Shown: positions 21,901-31,118, counted from the stretch's first letter. The stretch is 47,155 nucleotides of DNA from Balamuthia mandrillaris (GCA_031835245.1 JAVKOQ010000378.1:1-47155), one strand, 5' to 3'. Notes: generated by a model not told the origin, from the sequence alone. Translations and numbers: made by a program.

Positions 21901-23232
21901 CTAGCGGATCCTTCTTCTATTGCTTCTACTTCTGATGAAGATTCAACCGTTGTGATTTTCAGGCCGCGTAAGAGAGTGTCAGATGCTTTGGATGTGCTGC
22001 AATTGTTGGAGCAAGAAGGACAAAAGGCATATCCCGGCATCTTCACCTCGTTGCTGGAGGTGTGTGCAGTCGCTAAAGACAGACAAACGGCAGAAGCCAT
22101 TTGGGACATAATCCTACACGGAAAGAATGCTCCATCACTTCTTCCTCCTGATTCTTCTTCGCTCTCCGCCTCTCCTTCCATTTCTTCTGATTCTTCGTCT
22201 CAGTTAAACCAGAAGTTAAACGGAGATGAAGGAGACAAAGTGAAATACGTGCTTTCTACTCGCGGGCGTGAACAGCTCACACGACTGGCACAACTCCGCG
22301 AGCCTGGTCTTGAACCGAGCATCATACTCTTCAACAGCTATCTGGCCGTCTTGGCAAGTTGCGGCGATATCGACTTGGCCCTTCAACAGATGGACCATTA
22401 CTTGCCGCAATTGAAGCTCTTTCCTAACTTTATAACCTACAACGTGCTTATCAACGCTTGCGCTAAGCGATGTCATAACGTGGAACGCAAGGCTCGATAT
22501 CTTCAAGCTCAAGAGCAGCTGAGCAAACAAGAAGAAATAAGGCAAGAAGAAGAAGACGATGATGACAACGAAGAAGAAGAAGAAGAAGAGGAAGAAGATA
22601 ACCGCCAAAACTCAACGCACGACAAAGAACAGCATAGACAAGCAGTTGATATTGACGCTGGCAAACGAGCCGTCAACACCGCTCTCGAGCTCATCCGTCG
22701 CATGCAGGAACCACAGGACCTCCCCTCCTCTCGCACCTGCTTCCGTCCCAACAACATCACCCTAGGCTCCCTCATGGAGTGCTATGCCAGCCAGGGGATG
22801 TGGCAAGAGGCCCAAGGCCTGGTGGACGAGCTGCAAGCGGAAGGCGGCATTGCCCCCACCCGAACCATGTTCTGCTCTCTCATGAACGCCTACCTCTCTG
22901 TAGGGAAGTGCGACGAAGCCCTGAGAGTTCTCCGAGAGGACATGCCCAACGCCATGATCAAGCCCAATCACTATATATTCTCCCACCTCATCCGAGGGCT
23001 GGCGCGGGGCGGGCGCCTCGAGGACAGCCTGAGGGTAATGCGGGAGGCCAAGGTGAAGTACGGCCTCACCCCCAACCAGTTCATGTACGACGCCCTGATT
23101 GCGGCCTGCGTCCAGTGCGAGAGGCCTGACCTGGCGTGGCAGACGTTCGAGGAGCTGAGAGAGGCGGGCCTGCAGCAGCGGAAGCTCATGGCCAAGGATT
23201 TGGAGCACCTCAGGAGGGTTAACGCAAAATAA
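18907..23232 (+). CDS. Giant pentatricopeptide repeat (PPR) protein, probably organellar
   Basis: A single exon of 1441 residues. The frame is open upstream to an ATG at 18811, but the ATG at 18907 (MKSVVLAGNRSTPARAL) is preferred: it starts a basic, Ser/Arg-rich leader without acidic residues, as in mitochondrial presequences. A Ser run (about 98-118) follows. From about 280 to the end there are many 35-residue PPR units, for example TPLFNKAIMLCIEHGAVEKA, RMTYTMLLGACENKHHLDRA and NQFMYDALIAACVQCERPDL. PPR proteins bind organellar RNA one base per repeat and act in processing, editing or translation. A non-PPR acidic insert (EEDDDDNEEEEEEEEED, about 1215-1235) breaks the array. No DYW or SMR tail is present. 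The RNA target cannot be told from sequence by eye. The gene has no introns in an intron-rich region. Confidence 0.9.
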   Translation: MKSVVLAGNRSTPARALVPSLAACKRHTALFSVPHRGRTRPYASSSSASPSLSSSATPLASSLLSTLRSRSAAALSLHKQTTQPLSSLRFIRACRYTTPSSPSSSSSSSSSSSSSSSSSKDGRSHDSNNKKKQAEATVTTKEQQGEEPFYQDFLISLAKISKDDRLGRTLVRSPVPPSLLEAQRTRRQQQQKQQRAAATPTAAPTTKSYLPYFMIVKEEGEEAPRGKKEKVKYARIHPLVDRLVAAARQLRPNDCLSALKELQELRFVPANDAKLKEELYADILVLFVRRGWVKDAFALWDAMLQEEGEVLQENGEGDENVKEPLHDDATLALETEGVDVGDNNILPKAIAYKVLMGGCISAIDPDGAAQVLHRIQNDRTKKGAKYAAASGLTDPHTVEHILRKGFLVPFVLRDRLEEGLELLKRDGGLQCLNTPLFNKAIMLCIEHGAVEKAFDLYEVMKREGVAADRMTYTMLLGACENKHHLDRAFLLFDEMCSLLALSPSLSEFNALVQACVSANEPERGLQVLQRMQDRGVAPNEQTLIPLISCFAAQQSTANRAFELLRLMRETIKIPRHLCDQLLYNCSIIGDLNRATQLIELMEQIEASSGEALLNQENYCMLVDACVNAGHEEKAFDVLARMRERGIKPEAKALLSIVQSANKLPTLYKAINAMQEMEIEPTAELINSFILTSGRIGEIGIAEELFANLQKGEMGAALSCDQFSYNCLIGAYGAARDITGALGVWKERVTKHPAEVDLHTCSAMIYACGEAGRPWLAMSILREMQAPPLRLTPTVDHYNLLLIALVKSRKVKEAFQVFAAMKQEAGIKPNSITFQTLISSCGKLDTAIETAPSSTSFYYLCRSCTDPKQGIELLRMMQKEIAHESGQRYGRRNVSPYLVIMDLCLNNRQPKLVVEAAKLMLTQGFFWGGPVVSRLGAACSMADTPEQMALGILSALRDAPPEVKPLRTSLMDELVAYCQSAQGIKEAHALVAEPGAQSPLADPSSIASTSDEDSTVVIFRPRKRVSDALDVLQLLEQEGQKAYPGIFTSLLEVCAVAKDRQTAEAIWDIILHGKNAPSLLPPDSSSLSASPSISSDSSSQLNQKLNGDEGDKVKYVLSTRGREQLTRLAQLREPGLEPSIILFNSYLAVLASCGDIDLALQQMDHYLPQLKLFPNFITYNVLINACAKRCHNVERKARYLQAQEQLSKQEEIRQEEEDDDDNEEEEEEEEEDNRQNSTHDKEQHRQAVDIDAGKRAVNTALELIRRMQEPQDLPSSRTCFRPNNITLGSLMECYASQGMWQEAQGLVDELQAEGGIAPTRTMFCSLMNAYLSVGKCDEALRVLREDMPNAMIKPNHYIFSHLIRGLARGGRLEDSLRVMREAKVKYGLTPNQFMYDALIAACVQCERPDLAWQTFEELREAGLQQRKLMAKDLEHLRRVNAK

Positions 23233-23633
23233 TAAATTGCTGTTCATTTTTTAAAAAAATATCGTTGTTTTCTGTTTTTATTTTTTCGGTGTTTTCTGTT
23301 TTTATTGTATATGCGGGGTGCGTTCAATGCTTACTACCGTTTGTTTTCGTTTATTTATTTATTTATTGTTCAGTTTTTATTATTACTAAAAAGCCAATAA
23401 TTATAACCATAAATGATTATATTATCTGTTACAGAAAAGTTTGACGGAAAAAGAAAAGACCAAATTCAAAGAACGAAGAATAGAACTCTGGTCCTCGTGA
23501 TATGTTTGACTCCATGCCAGCGCCGAGAGAGAGAGAGAGAGAGAAGGGAAGAGAAAGCGAAATAGAAAAAGTATGTTTGTGCGTTTAAGAGTTGTTTACA
23601 TTAATAGAACAGTACATAAATAATGCCGCTGCC
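23233..23633. other. Intergenic: AT-rich spacer with convergent 3' ends
   Basis: This 401-bp spacer lies between the PPR stop and the stop of the small secreted gene on the other strand. It is AT-rich, with a TTTATTTATTTATTTA run near 23350 and a short (GA)n tract at about 23527-23544. No gene is seen. Confidence 0.5.
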
Positions 23634-23846
23634 CTAGAAGTAGCGGAAGGGTGTCAAGAAGCTGGCTGGAGAGCCGTCCTCGCCGTCCGTAGAGTCGCTA
23701 GAATTACTGCCGTCAGCGGTGCTGCTGCCGTCCTCGCCGTCCATGCTCTCGGAGCCCATGTCGGATTCAGAGTCCTGCGCCTTGGCGACGTTCACCATGA
23801 GAGTGCAGAGGCCGAAGATAAGGAACACAAGTACGGACAGCTTCAT
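23634..23846 (-). CDS. Small secreted acidic Ser/Asp-rich protein
   Basis: A single exon of 70 residues. Residues 1-23 are a signal peptide (MKLSVLVFLIFGLCTLMVNV AKA). The mature part of about 45 residues is almost wholly Ser, Asp, Gly and Glu (DSESDMGSES, then DGEDGS twice) and ends in an aromatic-rich tail, SFLTPFRYF. It resembles the start of the secreted repeat protein at 16025 (signal peptide followed by a Ser/Asp stretch), and both have a TATA-like box about 105-110 bp before the ATG. It may be a secreted matrix or ion-binding peptide; function unknown. The codon pattern, signal peptide and promoter make it more than a chance frame. Confidence 0.7.
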   Translation of the reverse strand: MKLSVLVFLIFGLCTLMVNVAKAQDSESDMGSESMDGEDGSSTADGSNSSDSTDGEDGSPASFLTPFRYF

Positions 23847-23953
23847 TGTTTACGTGTGCGTGAGTTGGTACCGTCGGTAAGTTTTGCCGATATTGGTTTT
23901 GTGTAGTTTGTTTGGTTTGTGAGAAAGAAAAAAAAAAGATGGGCCGATAGGTA

Positions 23954-23963
23954 CAGTTTAAAT
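23954..23963 (-). promoter_or_regulatory. TATA-like box of the small secreted gene
   Basis: On the minus strand the sequence reads CTATTTAAAC about 108 bp before the ATG. An A/C-rich leader (ACAAACCAAACAAACTACAC) lies between the two, as for the gene at 16025. Confidence 0.5.
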
Positions 23964-24242
23964 AGTCACGCTATGGCGATAAATCTTGGCTAACAGAAGA
24001 ATTACTTTCGGATAAAATTCTTCCGGTTTATTCAGCGTGGATGCCTATGAGTGGTTGATATTAGCCTCTGTGGCAGTACCTGGTTGGCTGCGGCAGAAAG
24101 GAGTTTCACCAACCAATGAAATTGGAGGTGACGGGAAATTAATCAATCGATCTCCGTTATTAATTGCACGTTCATATTCCTTTCTCCCGTTTAATCAATT
24201 TATCTCCTATGTCCTTTCCTAGCCAATTAATTCCGCTTTCGG
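23964..24242. other. Intergenic spacer left of the hAT element
   Basis: AT-rich sequence with no recognisable gene. GGTTGG (24083-24088) and CCAACC (about 24110-24115) could form a weak stem. A short frame at 24037-24222 has no supporting features. Confidence 0.4.
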
Positions 24243-24287
24243 GAGTGGCAATTCATTTTACTTTTTCTATTTCAGATGATACAGCAG

Positions 24288-24390
24288 GGATCGAACCGGG
24301 GAACCACTACCGTCGACAATTAAAAAAATAGTCGTACACCGGAATCGAACTGGGGGAAAAACACCAATCATCATTTAGGTTTCCCCTGAA
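24288..24390 (-). repeat. Two tRNA-like B-box fragments inside the hAT element
   Basis: On the minus strand, CCCCGGTTCGATCCCTGCTG (near 24285-24304) and CCCCCAGTTCGATTCCGGTG (near 24338-24357) both match a Pol III B-box; the second is followed by a run of seven T, like a Pol III terminator. Its flanks can partly pair as an acceptor stem (GTCGTTC with GTACGAC, six of seven), but the intervening length is about eight bases too short and D and anticodon arms do not form. These are best read as tRNA-derived or SINE debris. The left fragment is followed by GTCGAC at 24312-24317. Confidence 0.4.
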
Positions 24391-25678
24391 CGACTGAATA
24401 CTGAATTCTGAATTTTCAGGGTCTGAAAAATTCACTGATATTCTGAGAATGATAGAAATGGAGGAATTAGGGGATTGAATGTCCGTAGTTAAGGTGGCCA
24501 ACGGTTCTAACAGCGTCTTTGCTTGCTCCAACAACTCCCATTCAGCACTCTCCAGGAGCAAATCTTCCCGTTTATGCTTTTGTAAGATTTGAAGAAAGCC
24601 ACCACGGACTTTGAGAAGACGACGAAACATTTCAAAAGTACTGTTCCATCGCGTTGTGTTTTCTTGAATGAGAGTGCGGAACTTCTTCTTTTCTTTCTTT
24701 AGATGGTCACGAAGGTCTAAGCTTGCTTTTGAGCTTTGGTTGAAGAAAGTGACAAGGGCTTTGCACTTGTCATAAAGAGGCTGGATGGAAGGAATAGAAT
24801 GGGTGACGATGAGGTGGAGTTTGTGAGCTGCGCAGTGTATATGCTCCATTGAAAGACGCCGCGCTGCTGCAGAAACGTTGCTTGCTCCATTTGCAACAAC
24901 AAAAGTGTCCTCAAAAGAAAGCTTCCAGTCGCGGGAAATCTGGATCAGAACTTTTTGTATGTTATTTGCAGTGTGCTCAGCTTCTTCAAAGACTGCCACG
25001 CTTAAGACAACTGTCTTTGGTTGAAAAGTGGAAAGGGAAACGTAACGAAGGATTATAGCGAGGTATGAGTCCTTGTTTGGTGCAGTCCAGAAGTCATATG
25101 ACAGTGCCTCTGATACCCGGACTTCTTGCTGCAGCTCATTTTGAAGGCTCAAAAGTGTGCATGCATACCTGATACATGAGCATTAAAAAAAAGCAAAAAA
25201 AAACTCACAATAAAGAGAAAAAAGAAACAGAACTAGAAAAAAAGCAGAAAGCAGCAACGACAAAAAGGAAGGAAACAAAAAATTCCAACCATTCTTTGAT
25301 TTTCTTTTTCAATCCATAGCGTGTGACGGGCATTAACTTGTCGTCGCAGAATGAAAGAATCTTCTGAAACGGTTCGGCTTCCACCAAATGAAACGGAAGA
25401 GAGTTCATCACCCAAAATTCGCAAATCGCATCCATTAGCTCCTCGGAGACTTTTTTAGAGGTAGTTTCGGGATGCTGTGAACGAAGGTGGTTCAACAGGT
25501 TCGTTGTTGGCCCATCGCTGTAACACATCTTTCTTTTGCAGTGGTTGCATCGAACCATCAGCTTTCCTTCTTTGGACGGGGAGGCGTCTACGAAGTGTTG
25601 GAATACATGCGATAGACGTCGCTTTTTCTTTGGTTCAGCCTCTTTTTCTTTCTCCTGCTCCTGCTGCGGTGCTTCCAT
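24307..25678 (-). pseudogene. hAT transposase remnant with BED zinc finger
   Basis: Two exons, 25678-25290 and 25168-24307, joined in frame across a 121-nt intron, give 416 residues where hAT transposases usually have 600-800. Residues about 20-70 form a BED zinc finger (CNHCKRKM, then LLNHLRSQHPE: C-x2-C...H-x4-H), which binds the transposon ends. The RNase H-like core follows, including ALSYDFWTAPNKDSYLAI and the conserved helical insert with RWNSTFEMFRRLL. The C-terminal dimerisation domain is absent, and the last 30-odd codons run into tRNA-like repeat sequence before a TAG. The protein is therefore truncated and probably inactive, although the remaining frame is open. Confidence 0.8.
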
Positions 25679-25796
25679 TCTCTTTGCTCAAAATTTTTTC
25701 TTCGCTTTACTCTCTTGCCCGAAACTCTAAAACGATAAATTATGGTCGGGTCCTTCTTTAAGAAACATCCAATAATTCGCCCTCAAATTGCCACTC

Positions 25797-26095
25797 AAAA
25801 CTAATTAAAGTACTCGAAAAATTGAGTATTCGCTGACGTGGCACAAACTCGCGCGAGTACTGACTATTTGCGGGTTTTTGTCGACCGAGCACTCCAGTGC
25901 TCGATTTCCACCCTTGGGGGAAACCCATCATTTATGTCGACCGGGAAATATCTATGACGTAAAATCAAGTATTCATTTGGGTCGACATGAGCAGATCTGA
26001 CAGGAAAGCAGTGGCGCTGTTTCGCTACGCAACTGCACTCACACTCACGCACCGCACGTAGCACACGCAACAAGGGAGTGATCTAACCAAACCAA
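25797..26095 (+). promoter_or_regulatory. FGAM synthase upstream region with palindromes
   Basis: The 299 bp before the FGAM synthase ATG hold three GTCGAC sites (25880-25885, 25936-25941, 25981-25986). The last two sit in an inverted repeat, ATGTCGACC...GGTCGACAT. Two ACGT-core sites are present (TGACGTGGCA 25834-25843; TGACGT 25955-25960), along with a perfect hairpin CGAGCACT-CC-AGTGCTCG (25886-25903) and AGTACTCG/CGAGTACT arms near 25808 and 25853. Such density of dyads in one short promoter is unusual. The start of the interval is the edge of the hAT element. Confidence 0.55.
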
Positions 26096-29000
26096 ATGGA
26101 AGTAGGGAGCAGCAGCGAGCAAGAGGGAGTGATGCAGCGCTTCTACCGCACTCCGGGCCTGCACCCCTCCCAACAGGACGCCCTGCGCCGCAAGCTCTAC
26201 GCCGCTTTCTCCCTCTCCTCCTCTTCCGCCAAGGAGGAGGAGGAGGAGGAGAGGGGGCGGCTGCTTCTCCGCCTTGTGACGGAGCACTGCTACAACGTGC
26301 AGTGGTTGCCCGGTCGTGGCACGGGCGCCCCCAAGGAGCAATCCCTCCTCCGTTGGCTCCTCTGCGAAACCTTTGAGCCCCAAAATTTCTCCTCCGACTC
26401 CTCTTTCCTGCTTGACGTCGAGTCTTCCTCTTCCTCCTCCTCTTCTTTCAAGTATATGTTCGAGTTGGGTCCGCGTCTCAACTTTGCCACGGCGTGGTCC
26501 ACCAACGCTCTCTCCATCTGTCGCGCCTGTGGCGTGGACTCCATCTACCGAGTGGAGCGCTCTCGCCGCATCCATTTGGAGCTCAGCCGACCCTTTGAGA
26601 GCGAGGAGGCGCAAAAGCGGTTCCTCGACTCGATCCATGATCGCATGACGGAGTGTGTTTATGAGGAGCCCATTCCCACTTTCCATGCTCATGTCGAACC
26701 GGAGGTTTGCTGCTTCTCTGTTCCTCTCTTCTCTGCTCCTCTCTTCGCTTCTCGCTTCTCTCGCTTCTCTCGCTTCTCTCTTCTCTCCTCGCTTTCTTTC
26801 TCACTTTGCTTTCTCTCCCTCGCTCTCTTTCTTTTTTCTTTCTCAACACCAGAAATGGCATGAAGTGCCAGTGATGGAAGAGGGAAGAGCAGCTCTCGAG
26901 CGCATCAACACGGAAATGGGTTTGGCTTTCGATGACTGGGACTTGGACTACTATACATCCGTCTTTAAGGACCAACTGAAGCGCAACCCAACCACCGTCG
27001 AGTGCTTTGACATCAGCCAGTCCAACAGCGAACATTCACGCCATTGGTTCTTCAAGGGCAGGTACAGTGGTTCATTCTCTGCCTTCTCTTCCTTCTCTTC
27101 GCTCGGTCATGTTGTTGCACAAACTGATTATATGCTTCACCGTAATATGCGAACTATTAACAAAAGGATGGTAATCGATGGAGAGGAAATAAAAGACTCT
27201 CTCTTCGACTTGGTCATGCAAACGCTCCACGCCAACAAGACCAACAGCGTCATCGCCTTCCGCGACAATTCGAGCGCCATTCGTGGCTATCCTGTCCGTG
27301 TGTTAACACCTTCAGCTCCTGGTAAACCCTCTGGAATGATCGTCAATGAAGCTGGTAAGCATTTTATGTTACCACATCGTGTAGAAAGAATCATAAGAAA
27401 GACAGAAACTAATGTTTCATTTTACTTATCTACTGCTCTCCGTTCCAAATATAAACAGACTACAACTTAACATTGACAGCCGAAACACACAACTTTCCAA
27501 CGGGAGTGGCTCCCTTCCCAGGAGCCGAAACCGGAACGGGAGGTCGCATCCGTGATGGCCACGCCACCGGTCGTGGCTCCTTGGTAGTTGCCGGTACCGT
27601 AGGCTACTCCGTTGGCAACTTGCACATTCCAGGTTATGACTTGCCTTGGGAGCAAGGAGAAAGCAAGACGTGGGCTTATTCGAAGAGGTTGGCCTCTCCT
27701 TTGCAGGTGGAGATAGAGGCCAGCAACGGAGCCAGTGACTATGGCAACAAGTTTGGAGAGCCCGTTATCACTGGCTTTACTCGTTCCTTTGGCATGCGCG
27801 TTCCTTGTGCCTCTTCTAACGAAGAGCTGAGCTATGAAAGGAGAGAATACGTAAAACCGATCATGTTTAGCGGAGGAATAGGACAAATGGACGCTGCTCA
27901 CACCGAGAAAGGACGACCGGAAGCAGGCATGGCGGTGGTGAAGTTGGGCGGACCGGCCTACCGCATCGGCGTGGGAGGAGGAGCTGCCTCCTCGATGGCC
28001 GTTCAGGGCACCAACACCGAGGAACTAGACTTTCAAGCTGTGCAAAGAGGCGATGCAGAGATGGAGCAAAAGGTTAATCGCGTCATTCGTGCTTGTATAG
28101 AGCTTGGAGGAAAGAATCCTATTGTGAGCATTCACGATCAAGGAGCGGGAGGCAATGGAAACGTCTTGAAGGAGATCGTGGAGCCAGCTGGAGCTGTGAT
28201 AGAGCTCCGCAACATTCTTTTGGGGGATCAGACTTTGTCTGTGTTGGAGATTTGGGGAGCGGAGTACCAGGAAGCGGATGCTCTGCTGATTCGCAGCGAG
28301 GACGAACCCCTCTTCGTCTCTATATGCCGAAGAGAGGGTGCTCCCTTCGCCTTTGTGGGCACCGTCACTGGAGATGGCAGAGTGAGGCTGCATGACGCAA
28401 AGGATGACTCTAACCCGTTCGACCTCGACTTAGACCTGGTTTTGGCGAAGATGCCGAGAAAGGTTTTCAAGAGCGAACGTGCCAAAGCTCCGAGATTACC
28501 TCTTTCACTTGGAAAAGTGGATCCTTCGTTGAACTTTTCTGCCTCTTCCTCTGCTTCTCTGATGTCGGTTTTGGAGAGAGTGCTGCGATTGTTGAATGTT
28601 GGGTCGAAGCGGTTTTTAACGAACAAGGTGGATAGGAGCGTGACCGGATTGATCGCGCAGCAGCAGTGCGTTGGACCCTTTCATACGCCTTTGGCAGATT
28701 ATGCTCTCATTGCTCAAAGCCATTTCGGACTTACTGGTTTGCTGTCTCTCTTGCTCTGTCTCTCATCATCTCTTCTCTCCTTAGCTCTTGTCTTTCTCTT
28801 CCGTCATATCTCATTTGTTACTACTTCTGTTTCTCAATAGGCGGAGCAACATCGATCGGAGAACAGCCAATCAAAGGTCTGCTGGACCCGAGCGCCATGG
28901 CGCGAATGAGCGTTGGCGAGATGTTGACCAATATCGTGTGGGTCAAAGTCTCAGGATTGGATCACATTAAGTGTTCTGGCAATTGGATGTGGGCTGCGAA

Positions 29001-31033
29001 GTTGCCCAACGAAGGTGCTGCTATTTACGACGCCTGCAAGGCTATGCGCGACGTTATGATTGAATTGGGTGTTTCTATCGATGGAGGTTCGGTCCTTTCT
29101 TCTTCCTCTTTCCTTGTTATGTTTGGTGTTCTTATTATTCTTTTAATCAGGAAAAGACAGTTTGAGCATGGCCGCGAAGGTTGGCGAAGAAACTGTGAAA
29201 GCACCCGGCACCCTGGTCGTCTCTGGATATTGTTCCTGTCCCGACATCACCAAACGCGTTACTCCCGATCTCAAATTCTCTACTTCTGGGTCTTCCGACG
29301 AAGAGGAGAAAGGCAGTTATTTGCTTTTCTTAGACTTGAGCAACGGCAAAAATAGGATTGGTGGCTCCGCTTTGGCTCAAGTCTACAACCAATTGGGAGA
29401 CGACGTTCCTGATTTGGAGGACGTGTGCTACTTTAAGAGTGCTTGGAATGCGGTTCAACAGTTGGTGGACAAGAGAATGATCCTTGCTGGCCACGATCGC
29501 AGCGACGGAGGTCTTCTCGTGACGCTTCTCGAAATGGCGTTCAGCGGCAACGTTGGCATTGAACTACAATTTGACTTTGGAGAGGAGAAGAACGAAGACG
29601 AAGAGAGAAGGTTGCTTTATCCTTTGTTTGCGGAAGAACTTGGACTCGTTCTGGAGGTGGATAAAGAGAAGATCGAGCAAGTCTCCCAAATGTTGACGCA
29701 ACAAAACATTCGTTTCTTGACCGTGGGCCGCACTTTGAAGGACGAAAAGGTGGTCCGCTTGATGACGAACGACGGAGAACAAGTTTTGTTGGAACAACCA
29801 TTGCATCGGCTGAGAGACATTTGGGAGGAGACCAGTTTCCAGTTGGAGCGATTGCAAACCAATCCGGAATGCGTGGAGTCGGAGCAACGCGTCCTTTCGC
29901 AACGTCCCGGACCAAAGTATCATCTTTCCTTCGACGGTGCTTTGCCTCTTGAAGACGATGACCTTTCTCCGTCGGCAGCACAAAAGACGACAGATAAACC
30001 TAAAGTGGCTATTTTGAGAGAAGAAGGTAGCAATGGAGATAGAGAGATGGCGGCAGCGTTCCATCTTGCCGGATTCGAGACATGGGATGTTAAGATGTCG
30101 GACATTATCGAAGAGAACGTTGACCTGAGTCAGTTCCGTGGTATCGCTTTCGTTGGTGGCTTTAGGTAACTTTTGTCTGCTTTGCTCCATTACGTTTTTT
30201 TTCTCACGACGCTGAGCAACGATCGCAGTTATGCGGATGTGCTTGACTCTGGCAAAGGATGGGCTGGCGTTATCAAGTTCCACGACAAGGTTCTTCAGCA
30301 ATTTAAACAATTCTACGAACGTCCTGATACCTTCAGTTTAGGTGCGTTCTTTTCTATTCTTCTCTTTGTCTCTTCTTCGCTTTGTTTTTTTCCTATTCTC
30401 CTCTCTATCTCTCTCTCTCTCTCTCTCTCTCCGCCACTGACAATCGAGACAACAGGAGTATGCAATGGATGCCAGTTGATGGCAATGTTGGGCTTAATCC
30501 CCTATCCCTCCACCTTCTTCTCCCAATCCAATACCACCGAACAGGAGCAGCAACCCCGTTTCATCACGAACAAGTCCGCCCGCTTCGAGTCTCGCTTCCC
30601 GACCGTGCGTATCCTGGACAGCCCTGCCATCATGCTCAAGGGCATGAGCGGCTCTTCCCTGGGCATTTGGAGCGCTCACGGCGAGGGTCGCGCCTTCTTC
30701 CCTCAACCCAAAGTTCTCGAGAGGGTGCTCGCCGAGAACTTGGCCCCCATCCGTTACGTCGACGATGAAGGAGAACCGACAGAGGTGTATCCTTTCAACC
30801 CTCCAGGCTCGCCGATGGGCATTGCTGCTTTGTGCTCGCCCGATGGCCGCCATTTGGCGATGATGCCTCATCCCGAGCGAACCGTGTTGGAGTGGCAGTG
30901 GGCGTGGATGCCCAACGAGTGGCACCACCGAGAGAAGAAGGAGCAGAAAGGATTTCCGTTGCCTTCCCCGTGGTTGCGTATGTTCCAAAACGCCCGTGTT
31001 TGGTGTCAGGAAACTGCTTCTTCTTCTTCTTAA
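26096..31033 (+). CDS. purL: Phosphoribosylformylglycinamidine synthase (FGAM synthase)
   Basis: Step four of de novo IMP synthesis: FGAR + Gln + ATP to FGAM. Eight exons (26096-26704, 26853-27061, 27167-27354, 27459-28736, 28841-29086, 29151-30165, 30229-30341, 30456-31033) give 1411 residues, the size of the large single-chain eukaryotic and gammaproteobacterial enzyme. The first 220 residues are the N-terminal and linker domains. The synthetase halves carry AFRDNSSAIRGYPVRV, ETHNFPTGVAPFPGAETGTG and SIHDQGAGGNGNVLKEI. The C-terminal glutaminase starts near 1127 (KVAILREEGSNGDREMAAAF) with nucleophile Cys about 1222 in GVCNGCQ and the His/Glu pair in MMPHPER. All elements look intact. The ATG at 26096 has a good context (ACCAAATGG). 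A cytosolic enzyme. It lies tail to tail with adenylosuccinate lyase, the enzyme of step eight, 85 bp away. Confidence 0.95.
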
Positions 31034-31118
31034 AACTTTTTTCTCCTCTTTCTTCGCACGCTATTTATTGAATCTTTCTCTTTTTGTTGCAAGTTTCTTT
31101 TTATGAAAAAAAATGATT

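Larger units (their letters stand above)
24243..25796 (-). mobile_element. Decayed hAT-family DNA transposon
   Basis: The element is bounded by an 11-bp perfect terminal inverted repeat: GAGTGGCAATT at 24243-24253 and AATTGCCACTC at 25786-25796. This resembles hAT termini (C/T-AG-N-G-G-C). Inside is a transposase gene transcribed right to left. No 8-bp target-site duplication can be seen next to the repeats. The element is about 1.55 kb, short for an autonomous hAT, and the 3' third of the transposase is missing, replaced at the left by tRNA-like sequence. It appears immobile and moderately old. It ends 300 bp upstream of the FGAM synthase start codon. Confidence 0.7.

Noticed and set aside
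24330-24400. Complete tRNA gene on the minus strand
   Set aside because: A B-box and T-run are present and six of seven acceptor pairs form, but it is about eight bases short and T, D and anticodon arms do not pair.
29162-30169. A separate gene inside the FGAM synthase locus
   Set aside because: It is exon 6 of FGAM synthase; conserved blocks and exon phases are continuous on both sides.
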